A stretch of 64,000 bases of DNA from Anaerosalibacter massiliensis (GTDB lineage Bacteria > Bacillota > Clostridia > Tissierellales > Sporanaerobacteraceae). Below are positions 34,297-44,263 of this stretch, in pieces. Each line of letters starts with the position of its first letter. The stretch's first letter is position 1. A program made the position numbers and the translations under genes. The stretch covers positions 1 to 64,000 of the forward strand of contig CCEZ01000012.1 of the NCBI GenBank assembly GCA_000751555.1, read 5' to 3'. The notes beneath the pieces are model-generated. The model was not told the origin of the DNA. It saw nothing but the letters and a program-made list of their open reading frames with translations, and made no database searches.

Positions 34297-36879
34297 TTAC
34301 TTTATACTGAAAAAAAACCTTCCATTTTCTACTTGTACCACTATTTCAGCTTTATCCTTTATTTTTCCACCTATAAGCATCTTTCCTAATTCGGTTTCAA
34401 TCTCTCTTTGCAAAAATCTTTTTACTGGTCTTGCACCATATTGTACTGAATAAGCCCTATCTAGTATTAAATCCTTTGCTTCATCTGTTAAGTCTATAGA
34501 AATTTGTCTATCTTCCAATTTAGATTGAATATCTTCCATTTGCAAATCTATTATTTTAAATACCTCTTCTCTTCCCAAAGGCCTAAACATAACTATTTCA
34601 TCTATTCTATTTAAGAATTCCGGTTTGAAAGCTCTTCTCATTTCCTCTGTAACTCTTCTTTTAGCCTCTTCTGTTATTTCTCCGTCTTCTTTTAAACCTT
34701 CTAACAAATAAGATGATCCTAAATTAGATGTCATTATTATAACTGTATTTTTAAAATCTACAACTCTACCTTGATTGTCTGTAAGCCTTCCATCATCTAA
34801 CACTTGAAGTAATATATTAAATACGTCTGGATGAGCCTTTTCTATTTCATCAAATAATATCACTGAATAAGGCTTTCTTCTAACTGCCTCTGTAAGTTGT
34901 CCTCCCTCATCATATCCTACATATCCTGGAGGAGCTCCAATAAGTCTTGATACTGAAAATTTTTCCATATACTCACTCATATCAATTCTTATCATATTTC
35001 TTTCATCATCAAATAAAGTTTCAGTCAATGATTTAGCAAGTTCAGTTTTTCCTACTCCCGTTGGTCCTAAAAATATAAAGCTTCCTACAGGTCTATTGAA
35101 AGATTTTAATCCAGCTCTTGCCCTAATAACTGCATCAGATACGCTTCTTACTGCTTCATCTTGTCCTACTACTCTTCTATGAAGTATTTTTTCTAAGTTG
35201 AGAAGTTTTTCTTTTTCACTTTCTACTAACTTAGTTACAGGAATTCCTGTCCATTTAGATACTACATCTGCAATTTCTTCTTCAGTTACTTCTTCTTTCA
35301 ACATTCTATCTTCATTTTTATTTGATTTTTTAGCCTCTTCTAACTTTTTCTTCAGATCCGGCAATTTTCCATATTTCAATACTGATAGTTTTTCTAAATC
35401 ATATTCTCTTTCAGCTTCTTCTATTTCCCTTTTAGTTTTATCTATTCCTTCTTTTATATCTTTTACTCTTTTTATATCTTCTTTTTCTTCCTTCCATTGT
35501 TTTTTCTTATATTCATATTCTATTTTCAAATCAGATAATTCCATTTCTATTTTTTTCAATCTTTCTAGAGAATTTTCATCTGTTTCACGCTTTAAAGCCT
35601 CTTTTTCAATTTCAAGTTGCATAGTTTTCCTTCTTATCTCATCTAGTTCTACAGGCATGCTATCTATTTCTGTTCTTATCATAGCTGAAGCTTCATCCAT
35701 TAAATCTATTGCCTTATCTGGCAAAAATCTATCTGATATATATCTATCTGAAAGAGTGGCACAAGCTATTACAGCACTATCTGAAATACGAATACCATGA
35801 TGAATTTCATATTTCTCCTTAAGTCCCCTTAAAATAGCTATAGTGTCTTCTACATCTGGTTCATCTACTAATACTTTTTGAAATCTTCTTTCAAGAGCTG
35901 CATCCTTTTCTATATATTGTCTATATTCATCAAGGGTAGTTGCCCCTATACAATGAAGTTCTCCTCTTGCAAGCATAGGTTTTAGTATATTTGAAGCATC
36001 CATTGCTCCTTCTGCCGCCCCTGCACCTACTATATTGTGAATTTCATCAATAAATAATATTATTTCTCCTTCTGATTTTTCTACCTCTTTTAAAACTGAT
36101 TTAAGTCTTTCTTCAAATTCTCCTCTAAACTTTGCTCCCGCTATTAAAGAACCCATATCTAATTCAAATATGGTCTTATCTTTTAACCCTTCAGGTACAT
36201 CTCCATTAATTATTCTTTGAGCTAAACCCTCTACTATAGCAGTTTTTCCTACTCCTGGCTCTCCTATTAAGACTGGATTGTTTTTAGTCCTTCTTGAGAG
36301 AATTCTAATTGTATTTCTAATTTCATCATCTCTTCCTATAACAGGGTCTAATTTCCCCTTTTCAGCTTCTTTAACTAAATCCCTTCCATATTGCTTTAGT
36401 GGATTATAAGTTCCTTCTGGATTATCTGAAGTAATAGTTTGATTTCCTCTTACCTTCTCTAATCCTTCCATAAACCTTTCTAAATTAATATTATATTTTT
36501 TTAGAATTTTTTCAGAAGAAATTTCTTTTTCTTGAAGAATTGCCATGAATATATGTTCTACACTTATATACTCATCTCCAAGTCTCTTAGCCTCATCTTC
36601 CGCTTTTAAAAGTATTTTGGCAAAAGCCCTACTATTGTAAAGGGAATTTGAGCCATATTGTTTTGAAAGTTTATTTACTTCTCTTTTCACATCTTCCCTA
36701 ATTAAATCTATATTTTCTCCTATGTTTTTTATAATTTGAGAAATAAGCCCCTCTCTATCTTCAATAAGAGCTAAAAGGAGATGTAAATCTTCTACTTGAG
36801 GATTTTCATATTTTATAGCTAATTCTTGTGCTCTACCTATAGCCTCTTGACTCTTTTGGGTAAATCTTTCCATATCCAT
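34297..36879 (-). CDS. clpB: Disaggregase chaperone ClpB
   Basis: An 860-residue hexameric AAA+ disaggregase that, with DnaK, extracts proteins from aggregates. Repeat N-domain ([20 protein letters not shown]), first ATPase ([18 protein letters not shown] and [18 protein letters not shown]), the long coiled-coil middle domain (about 400-520) that is absent from ClpA/ClpC, and second ATPase ([15 protein letters not shown], sensor [12 protein letters not shown]) are complete. Preceded by cbpA with a 12-base gap; both sit behind a CtsR-type operator. Confidence 0.97.
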   Translation of the reverse strand: MDMERFTQKSQEAIGRAQELAIKYENPQVEDLHLLLALIEDREGLISQIIKNIGENIDLIREDVKREVNKLSKQYGSNSLYNSRAFAKILLKAEDEAKRLGDEYISVEHIFMAILQEKEISSEKILKKYNINLERFMEGLEKVRGNQTITSDNPEGTYNPLKQYGRDLVKEAEKGKLDPVIGRDDEIRNTIRILSRRTKNNPVLIGEPGVGKTAIVEGLAQRIINGDVPEGLKDKTIFELDMGSLIAGAKFRGEFEERLKSVLKEVEKSEGEIILFIDEIHNIVGAGAAEGAMDASNILKPMLARGELHCIGATTLDEYRQYIEKDAALERRFQKVLVDEPDVEDTIAILRGLKEKYEIHHGIRISDSAVIACATLSDRYISDRFLPDKAIDLMDEASAMIRTEIDSMPVELDEIRRKTMQLEIEKEALKRETDENSLERLKKIEMELSDLKIEYEYKKKQWKEEKEDIKRVKDIKEGIDKTKREIEEAEREYDLEKLSVLKYGKLPDLKKKLEEAKKSNKNEDRMLKEEVTEEEIADVVSKWTGIPVTKLVESEKEKLLNLEKILHRRVVGQDEAVRSVSDAVIRARAGLKSFNRPVGSFIFLGPTGVGKTELAKSLTETLFDDERNMIRIDMSEYMEKFSVSRLIGAPPGYVGYDEGGQLTEAVRRKPYSVILFDEIEKAHPDVFNILLQVLDDGRLTDNQGRVVDFKNTVIIMTSNLGSSYLLEGLKEDGEITEEAKRRVTEEMRRAFKPEFLNRIDEIVMFRPLGREEVFKIIDLQMEDIQSKLEDRQISIDLTDEAKDLILDRAYSVQYGARPVKRFLQREIETELGKMLIGGKIKDKAEIVVQVENGRFFFSIK

Positions 36880-36890
36880 TTACATCACTC

Positions 36891-37817
36891 CTATTCTCTT
36901 GGATTATAATTTGAAATATCTCTTAACTTTTTGTAAAGCTCTTTTTCCTCTTTTGTTAAATGAGGTGGATTTACTATAGCTATTTCAATATATAAATCTC
37001 CTGAATTTCCCTTCATATCTTTATATCCACTTCTTGGCACCCTTATTTTTTTACCGCTTTCAATTCCACTAGGTATTTTAACTTTTACTTTCCCTGATAA
37101 TGTCTCCACTATAACTTGACTACCAAAGGCTGCTTCCCATGGTAGTATTTTTACTTTAGTAGTTATATCAAGTCCATCTAATTTAAACTTTCTATCCTCT
37201 AAAATATTAACCTTTAAGTATAAATCCCCACTAGTACCTATTTTGTCTCCTCTTATCTTAATTTTCTTTCCTGGAAGTATACCCTTTGGGATATTTACTG
37301 AAATAGTTTTAGTATCATTCCCTACCCTAAAGGACACTCTCTTTTTAGTTCCATCATAAGCCTCTCTTAGAGATACATTTATTTCACTTTCTATATTTTG
37401 TTTTGGTTTATCATAGAAACTTTGTCTTCTCCTACCTCCCCCAAACAAATCACTTATTCCAAAATCTTCTCCGCCAAAAAACATATTGAAGAAATCGCTA
37501 AAATCTCCTCCATTAGTAGTATAAGTATAGCTCCGTCCATTTCCAAAATTGTCAAATCCAAATTGCGAAGGATCAAAATCTTGGCCATTAGCAAAGTTGC
37601 CTCTACCACCAAACATATCATATTTTTTTCTTTTCTGTTCATCTCCTAATACTTCATAAGCTTCATTTATATCTTTAAATTTTTCTTGAGCATTTTTATC
37701 TCCTGAGTTTAAATCTGGATGATATTTTTTAGCTAATTTTCTATAGGCCTTTTTTATCTCTTTTTGATCTGCATTTTTGTCTATTCCAAGTATTTTATAA
37801 TAATCTTTATACTCCAT
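36891..37817 (-). CDS. cbpA: DnaJ-like co-chaperone without zinc finger (CbpA type)
   Basis: A 308-residue J-domain protein: [20 protein letters not shown] and the HPD motif (YHPDLN) stimulate DnaK ATPase; a Gly/Phe-rich linker follows (about 75-130) and two C-terminal beta domains ([38 protein letters not shown]). The four-cysteine zinc module of DnaJ is absent, as in CbpA/DjlA-type B-class Hsp40. Co-transcribed with clpB. Confidence 0.92.
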   Translation of the reverse strand: MEYKDYYKILGIDKNADQKEIKKAYRKLAKKYHPDLNSGDKNAQEKFKDINEAYEVLGDEQKRKKYDMFGGRGNFANGQDFDPSQFGFDNFGNGRSYTYTTNGGDFSDFFNMFFGGEDFGISDLFGGGRRRQSFYDKPKQNIESEINVSLREAYDGTKKRVSFRVGNDTKTISVNIPKGILPGKKIKIRGDKIGTSGDLYLKVNILEDRKFKLDGLDITTKVKILPWEAAFGSQVIVETLSGKVKVKIPSGIESGKKIRVPRSGYKDMKGNSGDLYIEIAIVNPPHLTKEEKELYKKLRDISNYNPRE

Positions 37818-37846
37818 ATCTCATTCTCCTTCCCTACAGCAAAAAT

Positions 37847-37863
37847 CTTGACCTTCTTTGACC
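37847..37863 (-). promoter_or_regulatory. CtsR-type operator
   Basis: Minus strand GGTCAAAGAAGGTCAAG: two tandem GGTCAA heptads spaced by three bases, the classic CtsR site (RGTCAAA-NAN-RGTCAAA). It lies just downstream of the predicted -10. Confidence 0.8.
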
Positions 37864-37871
37864 TTTATTTC

Positions 37872-37900
37872 ATTATAAGATTTTTTTCAATAAAAATCAA
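37872..37900 (-). promoter_or_regulatory. Promoter of cbpA-clpB
   Basis: TTGATT (37895-37900), 17-base spacer, TATAAT (37872-37877) on the minus strand, directly before the CtsR-type operator. Confidence 0.75.
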
Positions 37901-37908
37901 TGTTTAAT

Positions 37909-37950
37909 AAGAAAATGGGAAAAGCTTTAAATTACTTTTCCCATTTTCTT
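37909..37950 (-). terminator. Terminator after the Spo0E-like gene
   Basis: Sixteen-base arms AAGAAAATGGGAAAAG/CTTTTCCCATTTTCTT that follow the small minus-strand gene; A/T rich tails on both sides. Confidence 0.8.
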
Positions 37951-37951
37951 A

Positions 37952-38107
37952 TTATTTTAAAAGGTTATATTTTCTATTGTTTTTGTAATACTCTACTATA
38001 AGTTCATCTATTTCTTCGCTTATTTCTAAAATCTCTTCACAATTTATATTTCTTAAATCTATATTCTTTTCTAATTTCTTTTTTGTCTTTTCAATCTTGT
38101 TTAACAC
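37952..38107 (-). CDS. Spo0E-like aspartyl-phosphate phosphatase
   Basis: A 51-residue small protein, MLNKIEKTKKKLEKNI, then ILEISEEIDELIVEYYKN. The SxEIDxLIxxYY signature is that of Spo0E-like phosphatases, which dephosphorylate Spo0A~P and restrain sporulation. It starts at GTG 38107 with GGGGGGAG upstream and has its own terminator. It implies a sporulation phosphorelay. Short size makes chance a possibility, but motif, ribosome site and terminator agree. Confidence 0.7.
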   Translation of the reverse strand: MLNKIEKTKKKLEKNIDLRNINCEEILEISEEIDELIVEYYKNNRKYNLLK

Positions 38108-38273
38108 TCTACTTCTCCCCCCAGTATAAATTTATTTTTAATATGTTAATGTTTTTCTTCCTTATATATAGAATACCGTTTTTTATACATATTGGCAAGT
38201 ATATTTTTATGCTCTAAGCTTATTTAGCTGTAAAAGATAAAGCATTAGAGTTAGTCATAAGGAGTGAAATATA

Positions 38274-38690
38274 ATGAATAAGAAAAATACATCCTTAAAT
38301 TTTAGGGAAATAGGTGCAAGAATTAGAACAGAAAGAGAAAATTTAGATTTAACAAGGGAAAAATTTGCTGAAATTATTGAACTATCTCCTTTTTACATAG
38401 GTCAAATAGAAAGAGGAGATAGAAAAATGAGTGTAGATACTCTGATTAAAATATCAGATTCTCTCCATATATCAGTAGATTATATATTGAAGGGTTGTAA
38501 AAAATCTAACGAAGAATTAGATTTACAAAAAGAATTTCATGTACTAGAAAGTAGTGAAGAAAATTATAATAAAGTGTTAGATGAAGATATTAAAGAGCTA
38601 CTTAGCATATTACAACGTTGTTCTAAAACAGAAATAAATTTAATAAAAGATATGACTAAATTGATTGTTCCATATTTAAAAAATAGATAA
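38274..38690 (+). CDS. XRE-family transcriptional regulator
   Basis: A 138-residue protein with an N-terminal helix-turn-helix (IGARIRTERENLDLTREKFA, then EIIELSPFYIGQIERGDRKM) and a C-terminal helical region (ELLSILQRCSKTEINLIKDM) that resembles the tail of SinR/Spo-type clostridial regulators. AAGGAG precedes the ATG. It stands alone between convergent/divergent genes; target unknown. Confidence 0.85.
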   Translation: MNKKNTSLNFREIGARIRTERENLDLTREKFAEIIELSPFYIGQIERGDRKMSVDTLIKISDSLHISVDYILKGCKKSNEELDLQKEFHVLESSEENYNKVLDEDIKELLSILQRCSKTEINLIKDMTKLIVPYLKNR

Positions 38691-38850
38691 TATAAAATAA
38701 TCGTAACTATCTATAAAACATATGGGATTCATAATACAAAAAAATTAAATATAGGATAGTCTAAAATTAGGCTTACAAATTATAACAATTTCTAGGTTAT
38801 TAAAAATATACATAAGATCTTAATTGTGTAGGATGTCCTAAATAGATTTA

Positions 38851-38888
38851 TAAAGTGAAAGATTAAAATCTCTTAATCTTTCACTTTA
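38851..38888. terminator. Terminator of the PadR-membrane protein pair
   Basis: Arms TAAAGTGAAAGATTAA and TTAATCTTTCACTTTA; overlaps the end of the membrane gene at 38873, and also could stop plus-strand transcripts. Confidence 0.8.
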
Positions 38889-39754
38889 TTTTTATTTAAA
38901 AGTTTTTTGGCAACAAATATAATTAATAATATTAAACCTATATTAGGCAAAAAAATATTGCTATTAATAGTAATGTATAATATATTTTTATTTGTTATAC
39001 TTAAATTTAATTTGGAGAGAAGTAAACTAATTGCATAAAATCTATTTGGTATTATTATATATATTATATTGAGTATAACAATTAAAGTTAGAAGTGAAAA
39101 ATTTATAAAACTAATATTATATAGATTAATTTTTGATAAAAAATCTATTTTATTTATTAAATAATCTAATAAATAAAATAAAAATAAGCTAAATAATAAC
39201 AACTTTAGTAAATTAAAATCGAGTGAGTAAATAAACTTAGTAAATTGGCTTAATATAAAAAATACAAAGCTATCTATTATAGTTATTACTAACAAAGAAA
39301 TTATACCTATAAAAGCTAATATCTTCATGGCCTCTAGAGTATTGTTTTTTGTTAGTTTAATTTTTATATATATGTAAATTATTAAATAAGAAAAAAAGAA
39401 GGATTTACTTTGTGGCAAGTTATCTGGAATTCCTAAAATATGTGTAAAAAGGTATAACGACATAAAGTATAAAAGCACCATTAAAACTATTGATTTAAAA
39501 TAGTCTTTTATATAAAAACGTGACTGTTTATTAGTAGTATAAGCTTCTTTCATATCAGAAATAAAATTACTATACTTAAAATTATTAATAGATTCCTTCT
39601 CAGCTTCTTTTTCAGATAATCCATTTTTCATGTAGGTACTTTTAGATTCTTCTAAATGAGATTTTATTTCATCTCTAACTATTTCTTTTTCTTCTTCATT
39701 TATACCTATTCGTTCTATCACGGAAGATATATATTTATCTATCAAACTTTTCAT
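38873..39754 (-). CDS. Permease-prefix membrane protein
   Basis: A 293-residue membrane protein. The first 80 residues (IDKYISSVIERIGINEEEKE, IVRDEIKSHLEESKSTYMKN) are the soluble 'permease prefix' helical domain; about six hydrophobic helices follow. Such proteins are regularly paired with PadR regulators and may sense membrane stress or assist efflux. It overlaps padR by 20 bases, so the two are co-translated. Very AT-rich. Confidence 0.7.
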   Translation of the reverse strand: MKSLIDKYISSVIERIGINEEEKEIVRDEIKSHLEESKSTYMKNGLSEKEAEKESINNFKYSNFISDMKEAYTTNKQSRFYIKDYFKSIVLMVLLYFMSLYLFTHILGIPDNLPQSKSFFFSYLIIYIYIKIKLTKNNTLEAMKILAFIGIISLLVITIIDSFVFFILSQFTKFIYSLDFNLLKLLLFSLFLFYLLDYLINKIDFLSKINLYNISFINFSLLTLIVILNIIYIIIPNRFYAISLLLSKLNLSITNKNILYITINSNIFLPNIGLILLIIFVAKKLLNKNKVKD

Positions 39755-40082
39755 TTACATACACCTCCTCTAGATATTCTATTAAAGAACTCAACTCTTT
39801 AAATTCTTGACATTTTAAAAAAAATTCTTTTTTACCATCTTCTGTTATTTTATAATATTTTCTTTTTCGTTTATTATCTTGATTAAAATGTATATATGAT
39901 TTTAAATATCCCTTGTTTTCTAATCGTTTTAAAGCAGGATATAGAGTACCCTCAGCTATATTATATTTTCCATTAGAGAGATTTTTTATATTTTTGGCTA
40001 TTTCATATCCATAGCTATCCTTTTTAAAAACTAAACCCAATATAAAAATTTCTACAACTCCCTTTAATAACTCAGTATTCAT
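39735..40082 (-). CDS. PadR-family transcriptional regulator
   Basis: A 115-residue winged-helix protein (LGLVFKKDSYGYEIAKNIKN and EGTLYPALKRLENKGYLKSY, the PadR signature with YPAL). PadR proteins generally repress the membrane protein or transporter encoded beside them. Start ATG 40082; an AAGTAGGTGTTTT-like purine stretch is upstream. Confidence 0.88.
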   Translation of the reverse strand: MNTELLKGVVEIFILGLVFKKDSYGYEIAKNIKNLSNGKYNIAEGTLYPALKRLENKGYLKSYIHFNQDNKRKRKYYKITEDGKKEFFLKCQEFKELSSLIEYLEEVYVNEKFDR

Positions 40083-40430
40083 GATTAAAACACCTCATAA
40101 GTATTATATGTAGTAACACTATACATAGTAATACGATATATAATGTTTGTCAATAGTAAAAAGTATTAAAATTACCCCAAAATTCTAAGATTAAATCAAC
40201 ATACACTATCTATCTTGAAATATTAAATTAAATATATTAATTCTTAGGGCTTTTATATCATATTTCCCTTTTAATATTTATAGCTGGCTATTAACAATTT
40301 AATTTATTTTGTTCCATTATTTAACTTACAACAAGGAATATGATTATAAACACCATTCAACTCCAGTACTATCATCAAATATTTAATATTTCAATAATTT
40401 AAAATAAATATGTTATTCATCTATTTAGTA
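40083..40430. other. Gene-free region between padR and csoR
   Basis: About 350 AT-rich bases with no convincing frame on either strand. Around 40090-40140 the tandem TATGTAGTAACACTATACATAGTAATAC (part of it palindromic) is a likely PadR operator because it is directly upstream of padR. Nothing else seen. Confidence 0.35.
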
Positions 40431-40472
40431 TATAAAATAAACTGATGCTACGTAGCATCAGTTTATTTTATA
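40431..40472. terminator. Perfect palindrome terminating the copper operon
   Basis: A 42-base perfect palindrome centred at 40451/40452 (half-site ends CTGATGCTAC). It contains the last three codons and stop of csoR and yields a stem with A/T tails, usable on both strands. Confidence 0.85.
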
Positions 40473-40735
40473 TACTTATCTATTATATTAATTATCTCAT
40501 TTATCTTTTCTTCTCCTTCATGCTCACCTTCTAATATAGCTTCACTAACACAGTGTTTTAAATGTTGATCTAGTATATTTATATTAGCTTTTTTTAAAAG
40601 AGCTATTGCTGATAGTATTTGAGTTGATATGTCTACACAATATCTATCATCTTCTATCATTTTTATAATACCATCAATCTGCCCTCTAGCAGTTTTTAGA
40701 AGATTCATAGCTTTTCTTTTCTCATCATTCATCAT
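40463..40735 (-). CDS. csoR: Copper-sensing repressor CsoR
   Basis: A 90-residue all-helical DNA-binding repressor that releases DNA when copper(I) binds. The Cys-His-Cys ligand set is visible: YCVDIS, then LDQHLKHCVSEAI. AQ/ARG region ARGQIDGIIKMIEDDRYC is conserved. GGTGAT upstream of ATGATG sets the start at 40735 or the next codon. Last gene of copA-copZ-csoR. Confidence 0.92.
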   Translation of the reverse strand: MMNDEKRKAMNLLKTARGQIDGIIKMIEDDRYCVDISTQILSAIALLKKANINILDQHLKHCVSEAILEGEHEGEEKINEIINIIDKYIK

Positions 40736-40750
40736 AGTTATCACCATCTA

Positions 40751-40957
40751 TTATTTTATTTCAACAACTCTATATCCTGCTTCATCTATAGCTTCTTTTA
40801 TTTTATTATAATCTAAACTATCTCCTTCTATATCTGCTTTTTTCTCTTCTAAATTTACATTTACAGATTTAATTTCATCTAATTCCTTCAATGCTTCTTC
40901 TACTGCCTTTACACAATGACCACAAGACATACCTTCTATTAATATAGTTTTTTTCAT
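40751..40957 (-). CDS. copZ: Copper chaperone CopZ
   Basis: A 68-residue heavy-metal-associated domain with GMSCGHC (Met10, Cys12, Cys15), shuttling Cu(I) to CopA. The fold VNVNLEEKKADIE and the end AGYRVVEIK match. Lies between copA and csoR with about 20 bases on each side. Confidence 0.95.
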   Translation of the reverse strand: MKKTILIEGMSCGHCVKAVEEALKELDEIKSVNVNLEEKKADIEGDSLDYNKIKEAIDEAGYRVVEIK

Positions 40958-40978
40958 AATAATCTCTCCTTTTAATTT

Positions 40979-43351
40979 TTATCCTTTAAAATTTTTAAGT
41001 CTTAAAGAGTTAGTTACAACTGATACTGAACTAAATGCCATTGCTGCACCTGCTATCATAGGATTTAAAAATCCCATGGCTGCAATAGGAATTCCTGCTG
41101 TATTGTATGCAAAAGCCCAGAATAAATTTTGTTTAATAGTCTTCATAGTTCTCTTACTTAATCTTATAGCTTTAACTATGTCTTCTAAATCCCCTCCCAT
41201 AAGGGTTATGTCAGCTGCTTCCATAGCTACATCTGTACCAGTACCTATGGCAAATCCTATATCTGCCGCAACTAATGCTGGTGCATCATTTATTCCATCT
41301 CCTACCATACCTACTTTCTTTCCCTTAGCTCTAATATCCTCTACCACTTTTGCCTTATCTTCAGGTAGGACTTCTGCCAATACATTTTCAATACCTACTT
41401 CATTTGCTATAGCCTTTGCAGTCCTTTCATTATCTCCAGTTATCATATATATATCAATATCCATAGCTTTTAATTCATCTATAGCTTTTTTAGAACTTTC
41501 CTTTACACTATCTGCTACAGCAATTATACCTTTTATTTCTCCATCTATGGATAAAAGCATAGCAGTTTTGCCTTCATCTTCAAGTTTAATTAATTCATCC
41601 TCTACTGTTTTCACTTCAATATTTGCATCTTTCATTATTTTTTTGTTTCCTATGCGGATAGCTTTCCCTTCTATTGTTGAGCTAATCCCTTTTCCAGGTA
41701 TAGCTAAGAACATTTCTGGCTCTATTATTTCCATATTTTTTTCTACTGCTTTATTGACTATTGCCTGACCTAGAGGATGCTCTGAAGTTTTTTCAGCAAT
41801 TGCTGCCAATCTTAAAATAGTATCTTCTTCCACTCCAAATGTAACTATATCTGTAACTTCTGGCTCTCCTTTAGTTATAGTTCCTGTTTTATCAAATACT
41901 ATAGTATCTAATTCATGAGTTCTTTCTAAATGTTCCCCTCCTTTAATCAATATTCCCATTTCTGCACCTTTTCCTGTACCCACCATAATAGCTGTAGGAG
42001 TTGCTAAACCTAGAGAGCAAGGACAAGCTATTACAAGTACTGCTACTGAACTAATAAGTGCATGGGTAAAATCACCCTTTACAAAATACCATATTAGAAA
42101 AGTAGCTAGTGCAATTACTAATACAGTAGGAACAAATATTCCAGATATTTTATCTGCTAATCTTTGAACTGGTGCCTTAGACCCTTGAGCATCTTCTACT
42201 AATTTAATTATTTGGGCTAATGCTGTATCTTTACCTACTTTTTTTGCTTCAAATTTAAATGTTCCAAATTTATTTATAGTAGCACCTATTACTTCATCTC
42301 CCATTTGTTTATCTACAGGAATACTCTCCCCTGTAATCATAGATTCATCTATTGATGAATTTCCTTCAACTATTATACCATCTACAGGAATTCTTTCTCC
42401 TGGTCTAACTACAATAATATGTCCCACTTCTACATTATCTATAGGGATATCCTTTTCTACTCCATCTTCTATAACTCTTGCAGTCTTAGGTTGAAGTCCC
42501 ATTAACTTTTTAATAGCCTCTGAAGTCTTTCCTTTGGCTACTGCTTCAAAAGTTTTTCCTAGGAGTATTAAAGTAATAATTACTGCTGAAGCTTCAAAAT
42601 AATATTCCCCCACTCCAGATAACAAATTATATAAGCTAAAGAAATAAGCTGCACTAGTTCCCATAGATACTAGTACATCCATATTAGCTCCTCCACCTCT
42701 TAAAGATTTAAAAGCTCCTTCATAAAATCTATAACCAATTATAAATTGGACTGGAGTTGCCAATGCCAGTTGAAAATATCCATTGCTAAGTATAGTGTGT
42801 ACTCCAGCCATATGGAAAAACATTGCTGAAAACAAAGGTATACTTAATATAGCCGAAATAATAAAGGAAGTTTTTAATGATTTTATTTCTTTTTCTCTAA
42901 TCTTCTTTTCTCTATCTACATCTTTTTCTTTCTCTAACTCTGCTTTATATCCAGCTTTTTCTACAGCTTTTACAAAGTCTTCTACTCCTAATTCATCAGA
43001 TACATAGCTTATAGTTCCCTTATTTAAGGTTAGGTTTACATTAGCCTCTACTACACCATCTACTTTATTTAAAGCTTTCTCAACCCTTGCAGAGCAAGCA
43101 GAACAAGTCATTCCTTCTATTAAAAGATTCACCTTATTTAAATTGACATTATATCCTGTCTTTTCAATAATATTAATTATCTCATCTAATGATATTTTGT
43201 CTTCATCATATTCTATATTGGCTTTTTCAGCTAATAAATTCACCATGGAAGATTCTATACCATCTTTCTTTGAAAGTACTCTTTCTATTCTCTGTGCACA
43301 AGCAGCACAGGACATACCTGATATATTTAAAGTTATATTTTTAATATTCAT
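40979..43351 (-). CDS. copA: Copper-exporting P-type ATPase
   Basis: A 790-residue P1B-ATPase that pumps Cu(I) out of the cytoplasm. Two N-terminal metal domains (GMSCAACA with Cys15/18; GMTCSACS with Cys83/86), membrane helices, the transport CPC motif in [12 protein letters not shown], phosphorylation [19 protein letters not shown] and [10 protein letters not shown] hinge are all present. ATG at 43351 follows AAAGGAG. First gene of the operon, driven by the promoter/operator at 43377-43431. Confidence 0.97.
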   Translation of the reverse strand: MNIKNITLNISGMSCAACAQRIERVLSKKDGIESSMVNLLAEKANIEYDEDKISLDEIINIIEKTGYNVNLNKVNLLIEGMTCSACSARVEKALNKVDGVVEANVNLTLNKGTISYVSDELGVEDFVKAVEKAGYKAELEKEKDVDREKKIREKEIKSLKTSFIISAILSIPLFSAMFFHMAGVHTILSNGYFQLALATPVQFIIGYRFYEGAFKSLRGGGANMDVLVSMGTSAAYFFSLYNLLSGVGEYYFEASAVIITLILLGKTFEAVAKGKTSEAIKKLMGLQPKTARVIEDGVEKDIPIDNVEVGHIIVVRPGERIPVDGIIVEGNSSIDESMITGESIPVDKQMGDEVIGATINKFGTFKFEAKKVGKDTALAQIIKLVEDAQGSKAPVQRLADKISGIFVPTVLVIALATFLIWYFVKGDFTHALISSVAVLVIACPCSLGLATPTAIMVGTGKGAEMGILIKGGEHLERTHELDTIVFDKTGTITKGEPEVTDIVTFGVEEDTILRLAAIAEKTSEHPLGQAIVNKAVEKNMEIIEPEMFLAIPGKGISSTIEGKAIRIGNKKIMKDANIEVKTVEDELIKLEDEGKTAMLLSIDGEIKGIIAVADSVKESSKKAIDELKAMDIDIYMITGDNERTAKAIANEVGIENVLAEVLPEDKAKVVEDIRAKGKKVGMVGDGINDAPALVAADIGFAIGTGTDVAMEAADITLMGGDLEDIVKAIRLSKRTMKTIKQNLFWAFAYNTAGIPIAAMGFLNPMIAGAAMAFSSVSVVTNSLRLKNFKG

Positions 43352-43376
43352 TCTATCACTCCTTTCCTTTTCCCCT

Positions 43377-43391
43377 CCCACCCCGGGTGGG
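43377..43391 (-). promoter_or_regulatory. Probable CsoR operator
   Basis: CCCACCCCGGGTGGG, a G/C-rich near-palindrome standing out in AT-rich DNA just downstream of the copA promoter; CsoR operators are G-tract palindromes. Confidence 0.65.
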
Positions 43392-43402
43392 TCTGTATTT
43401 AT

Positions 43403-43431
43403 ATATTAACATTATATTTTCATATTGTAAA
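43403..43431 (-). promoter_or_regulatory. Promoter of the copper operon
   Basis: Minus strand TTTACA (43426-43431), 17-base spacer, TAATAT (43403-43408), about 50 bases before the copA start. Confidence 0.65.
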
Positions 43432-43440
43432 GAGGAAAAA

Positions 43441-43570
43441 TAAAAAACCTACTATAAAATTATAGTAGGTTCGAAAGGGGCTACTAAGGGGCTGCTTAGT
43501 AGTAAAAGTTTTTATTTTATTAAATTAATAATTACATTGTCTATATATAGTATAGTATTAATTGGACTAG
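43441..43570 (-). ncRNA. Candidate small RNA with two hairpins
   Basis: Between the copper and iron operons, minus strand: a hairpin CTACTAAG-CAGCCC-CTTAGTAG (43481-43502) followed by a terminator-like hairpin AACCTACTATAA/TTATAGTAGGTT (43446-43471) with a T-run. No gene precedes the terminator on this strand. A small RNA is one explanation; a fossil gene end is another. Confidence 0.3.
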
Positions 43571-43654
43571 AATAGGTTACATAACGGTTACACTTTTAAT
43601 AATTTTAAATATATTACGTTTTTTTAAGCTTTAATCTTATTTTTTTAAAATTTA

Positions 43655-43683
43655 TTGATTAAATTTAAAAAATGTATTATTAT
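43655..43683 (+). promoter_or_regulatory. Promoter of the feo operon
   Basis: TTGATT at 43655-43660, 17-base spacer, TATTAT at 43678-43683. Confidence 0.6.
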
Positions 43684-43690
43684 AGTAATT

Positions 43691-43703
43691 GATAATGATT
43701 ATC
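43691..43703 (+). promoter_or_regulatory. Fur box 1
   Basis: GATAATGATTATC, an exact 6-1-6 Fur palindrome, directly downstream of the -10 and spanning the likely transcription start. Confidence 0.85.
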
Positions 43704-43727
43704 GTTTTCGTGTAAAGGAGGATTCAT

Positions 43728-43949
43728 ATGAAAAGCTTAAATGAGATGCCTTTAGGTTCAAAAACAACAGTCGTAAGTATATCAAAAGAAGCCTCAGTAA
43801 GAAGAAGGCTTATGGATATGGGTGTAGTTCCTGGAGTAGAAGTAGAGATTAAAGGTAAGGCACCATTAGGAGATCCTATTGAAATATTATTAAGAGGGTA
43901 TAAACTTACACTAAGAAAAAATGAAGCTTCTAATATATTTGTAAAATAA
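43728..43949 (+). CDS. feoA: Ferrous iron transport protein A
   Basis: A 73-residue SH3-like protein (MKSLNEMPLGSKTTVVSISK then RRRLMDMGVVPGVEVEIK) that acts with FeoB in Fe(II) uptake, on the cytoplasmic side of the membrane. AAAGGAGG precedes the ATG. First of two FeoA genes in tandem. Confidence 0.92.
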   Translation: MKSLNEMPLGSKTTVVSISKEASVRRRLMDMGVVPGVEVEIKGKAPLGDPIEILLRGYKLTLRKNEASNIFVK

Positions 43950-43967
43950 CTTTTAGGAGGTGAAAAT

Positions 43968-44192
43968 ATGGCTAATATGCCTCTAAATTTTTTCAGTGAA
44001 GGCCAAAAAGGAAAAGTTGACAATATAGTAGGTGGCGAAAAAATATCTAAAAGACTTTATGAAATGGGCTTTAATAAAGGTACGGAAGTGAAGATTGTTA
44101 AAAATGATGCAGGTCCTATAATAGTCTCTCTCTCTGGATATAAAATTGCTATAGGAAGAGGACTTGCTCAAAAAATAATGGTTAGCCAGTAA
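43968..44192 (+). CDS. feoA: Ferrous iron transport protein A, second copy
   Basis: A 74-residue FeoA paralogue (EGQKGKVDNIVGGEKISKRL and YEMGFNKGTEVKIVKNDAGP) 18 bases after the first, with TTAGGAGG upstream. Tandem FeoA pairs are common in Clostridia and may each bind FeoB. Ends just before Fur box 2. Confidence 0.92.
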   Translation: MANMPLNFFSEGQKGKVDNIVGGEKISKRLYEMGFNKGTEVKIVKNDAGPIIVSLSGYKIAIGRGLAQKIMVSQ

Positions 44193-44228
44193 AGTATTAC
44201 TGGTCTATTATTTTTTTAAATTGTTATT

Positions 44229-44241
44229 GATAACGATTATC
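44229..44241 (+). promoter_or_regulatory. Fur box 2, internal
   Basis: GATAACGATTATC (one mismatch from the palindrome) in the 70-base gap between the second feoA and feoB. It suggests a Fur-controlled internal promoter or an additional repression point. Confidence 0.6.
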
Positions 44242-44263
44242 GATTGATAAGGAGGCGAATATT

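Noticed and set aside
35198..35800. Long Ser/Phe-rich plus-strand frame of 200 codons
   Set aside because: Antisense to the ClpB coiled-coil domain; poly-Ser/Phe is the usual complement of Glu/Lys codons.
41076..41768. 230-codon plus-strand frame
   Set aside because: Antisense to copA, which has all P-type ATPase motifs; no ribosome site.
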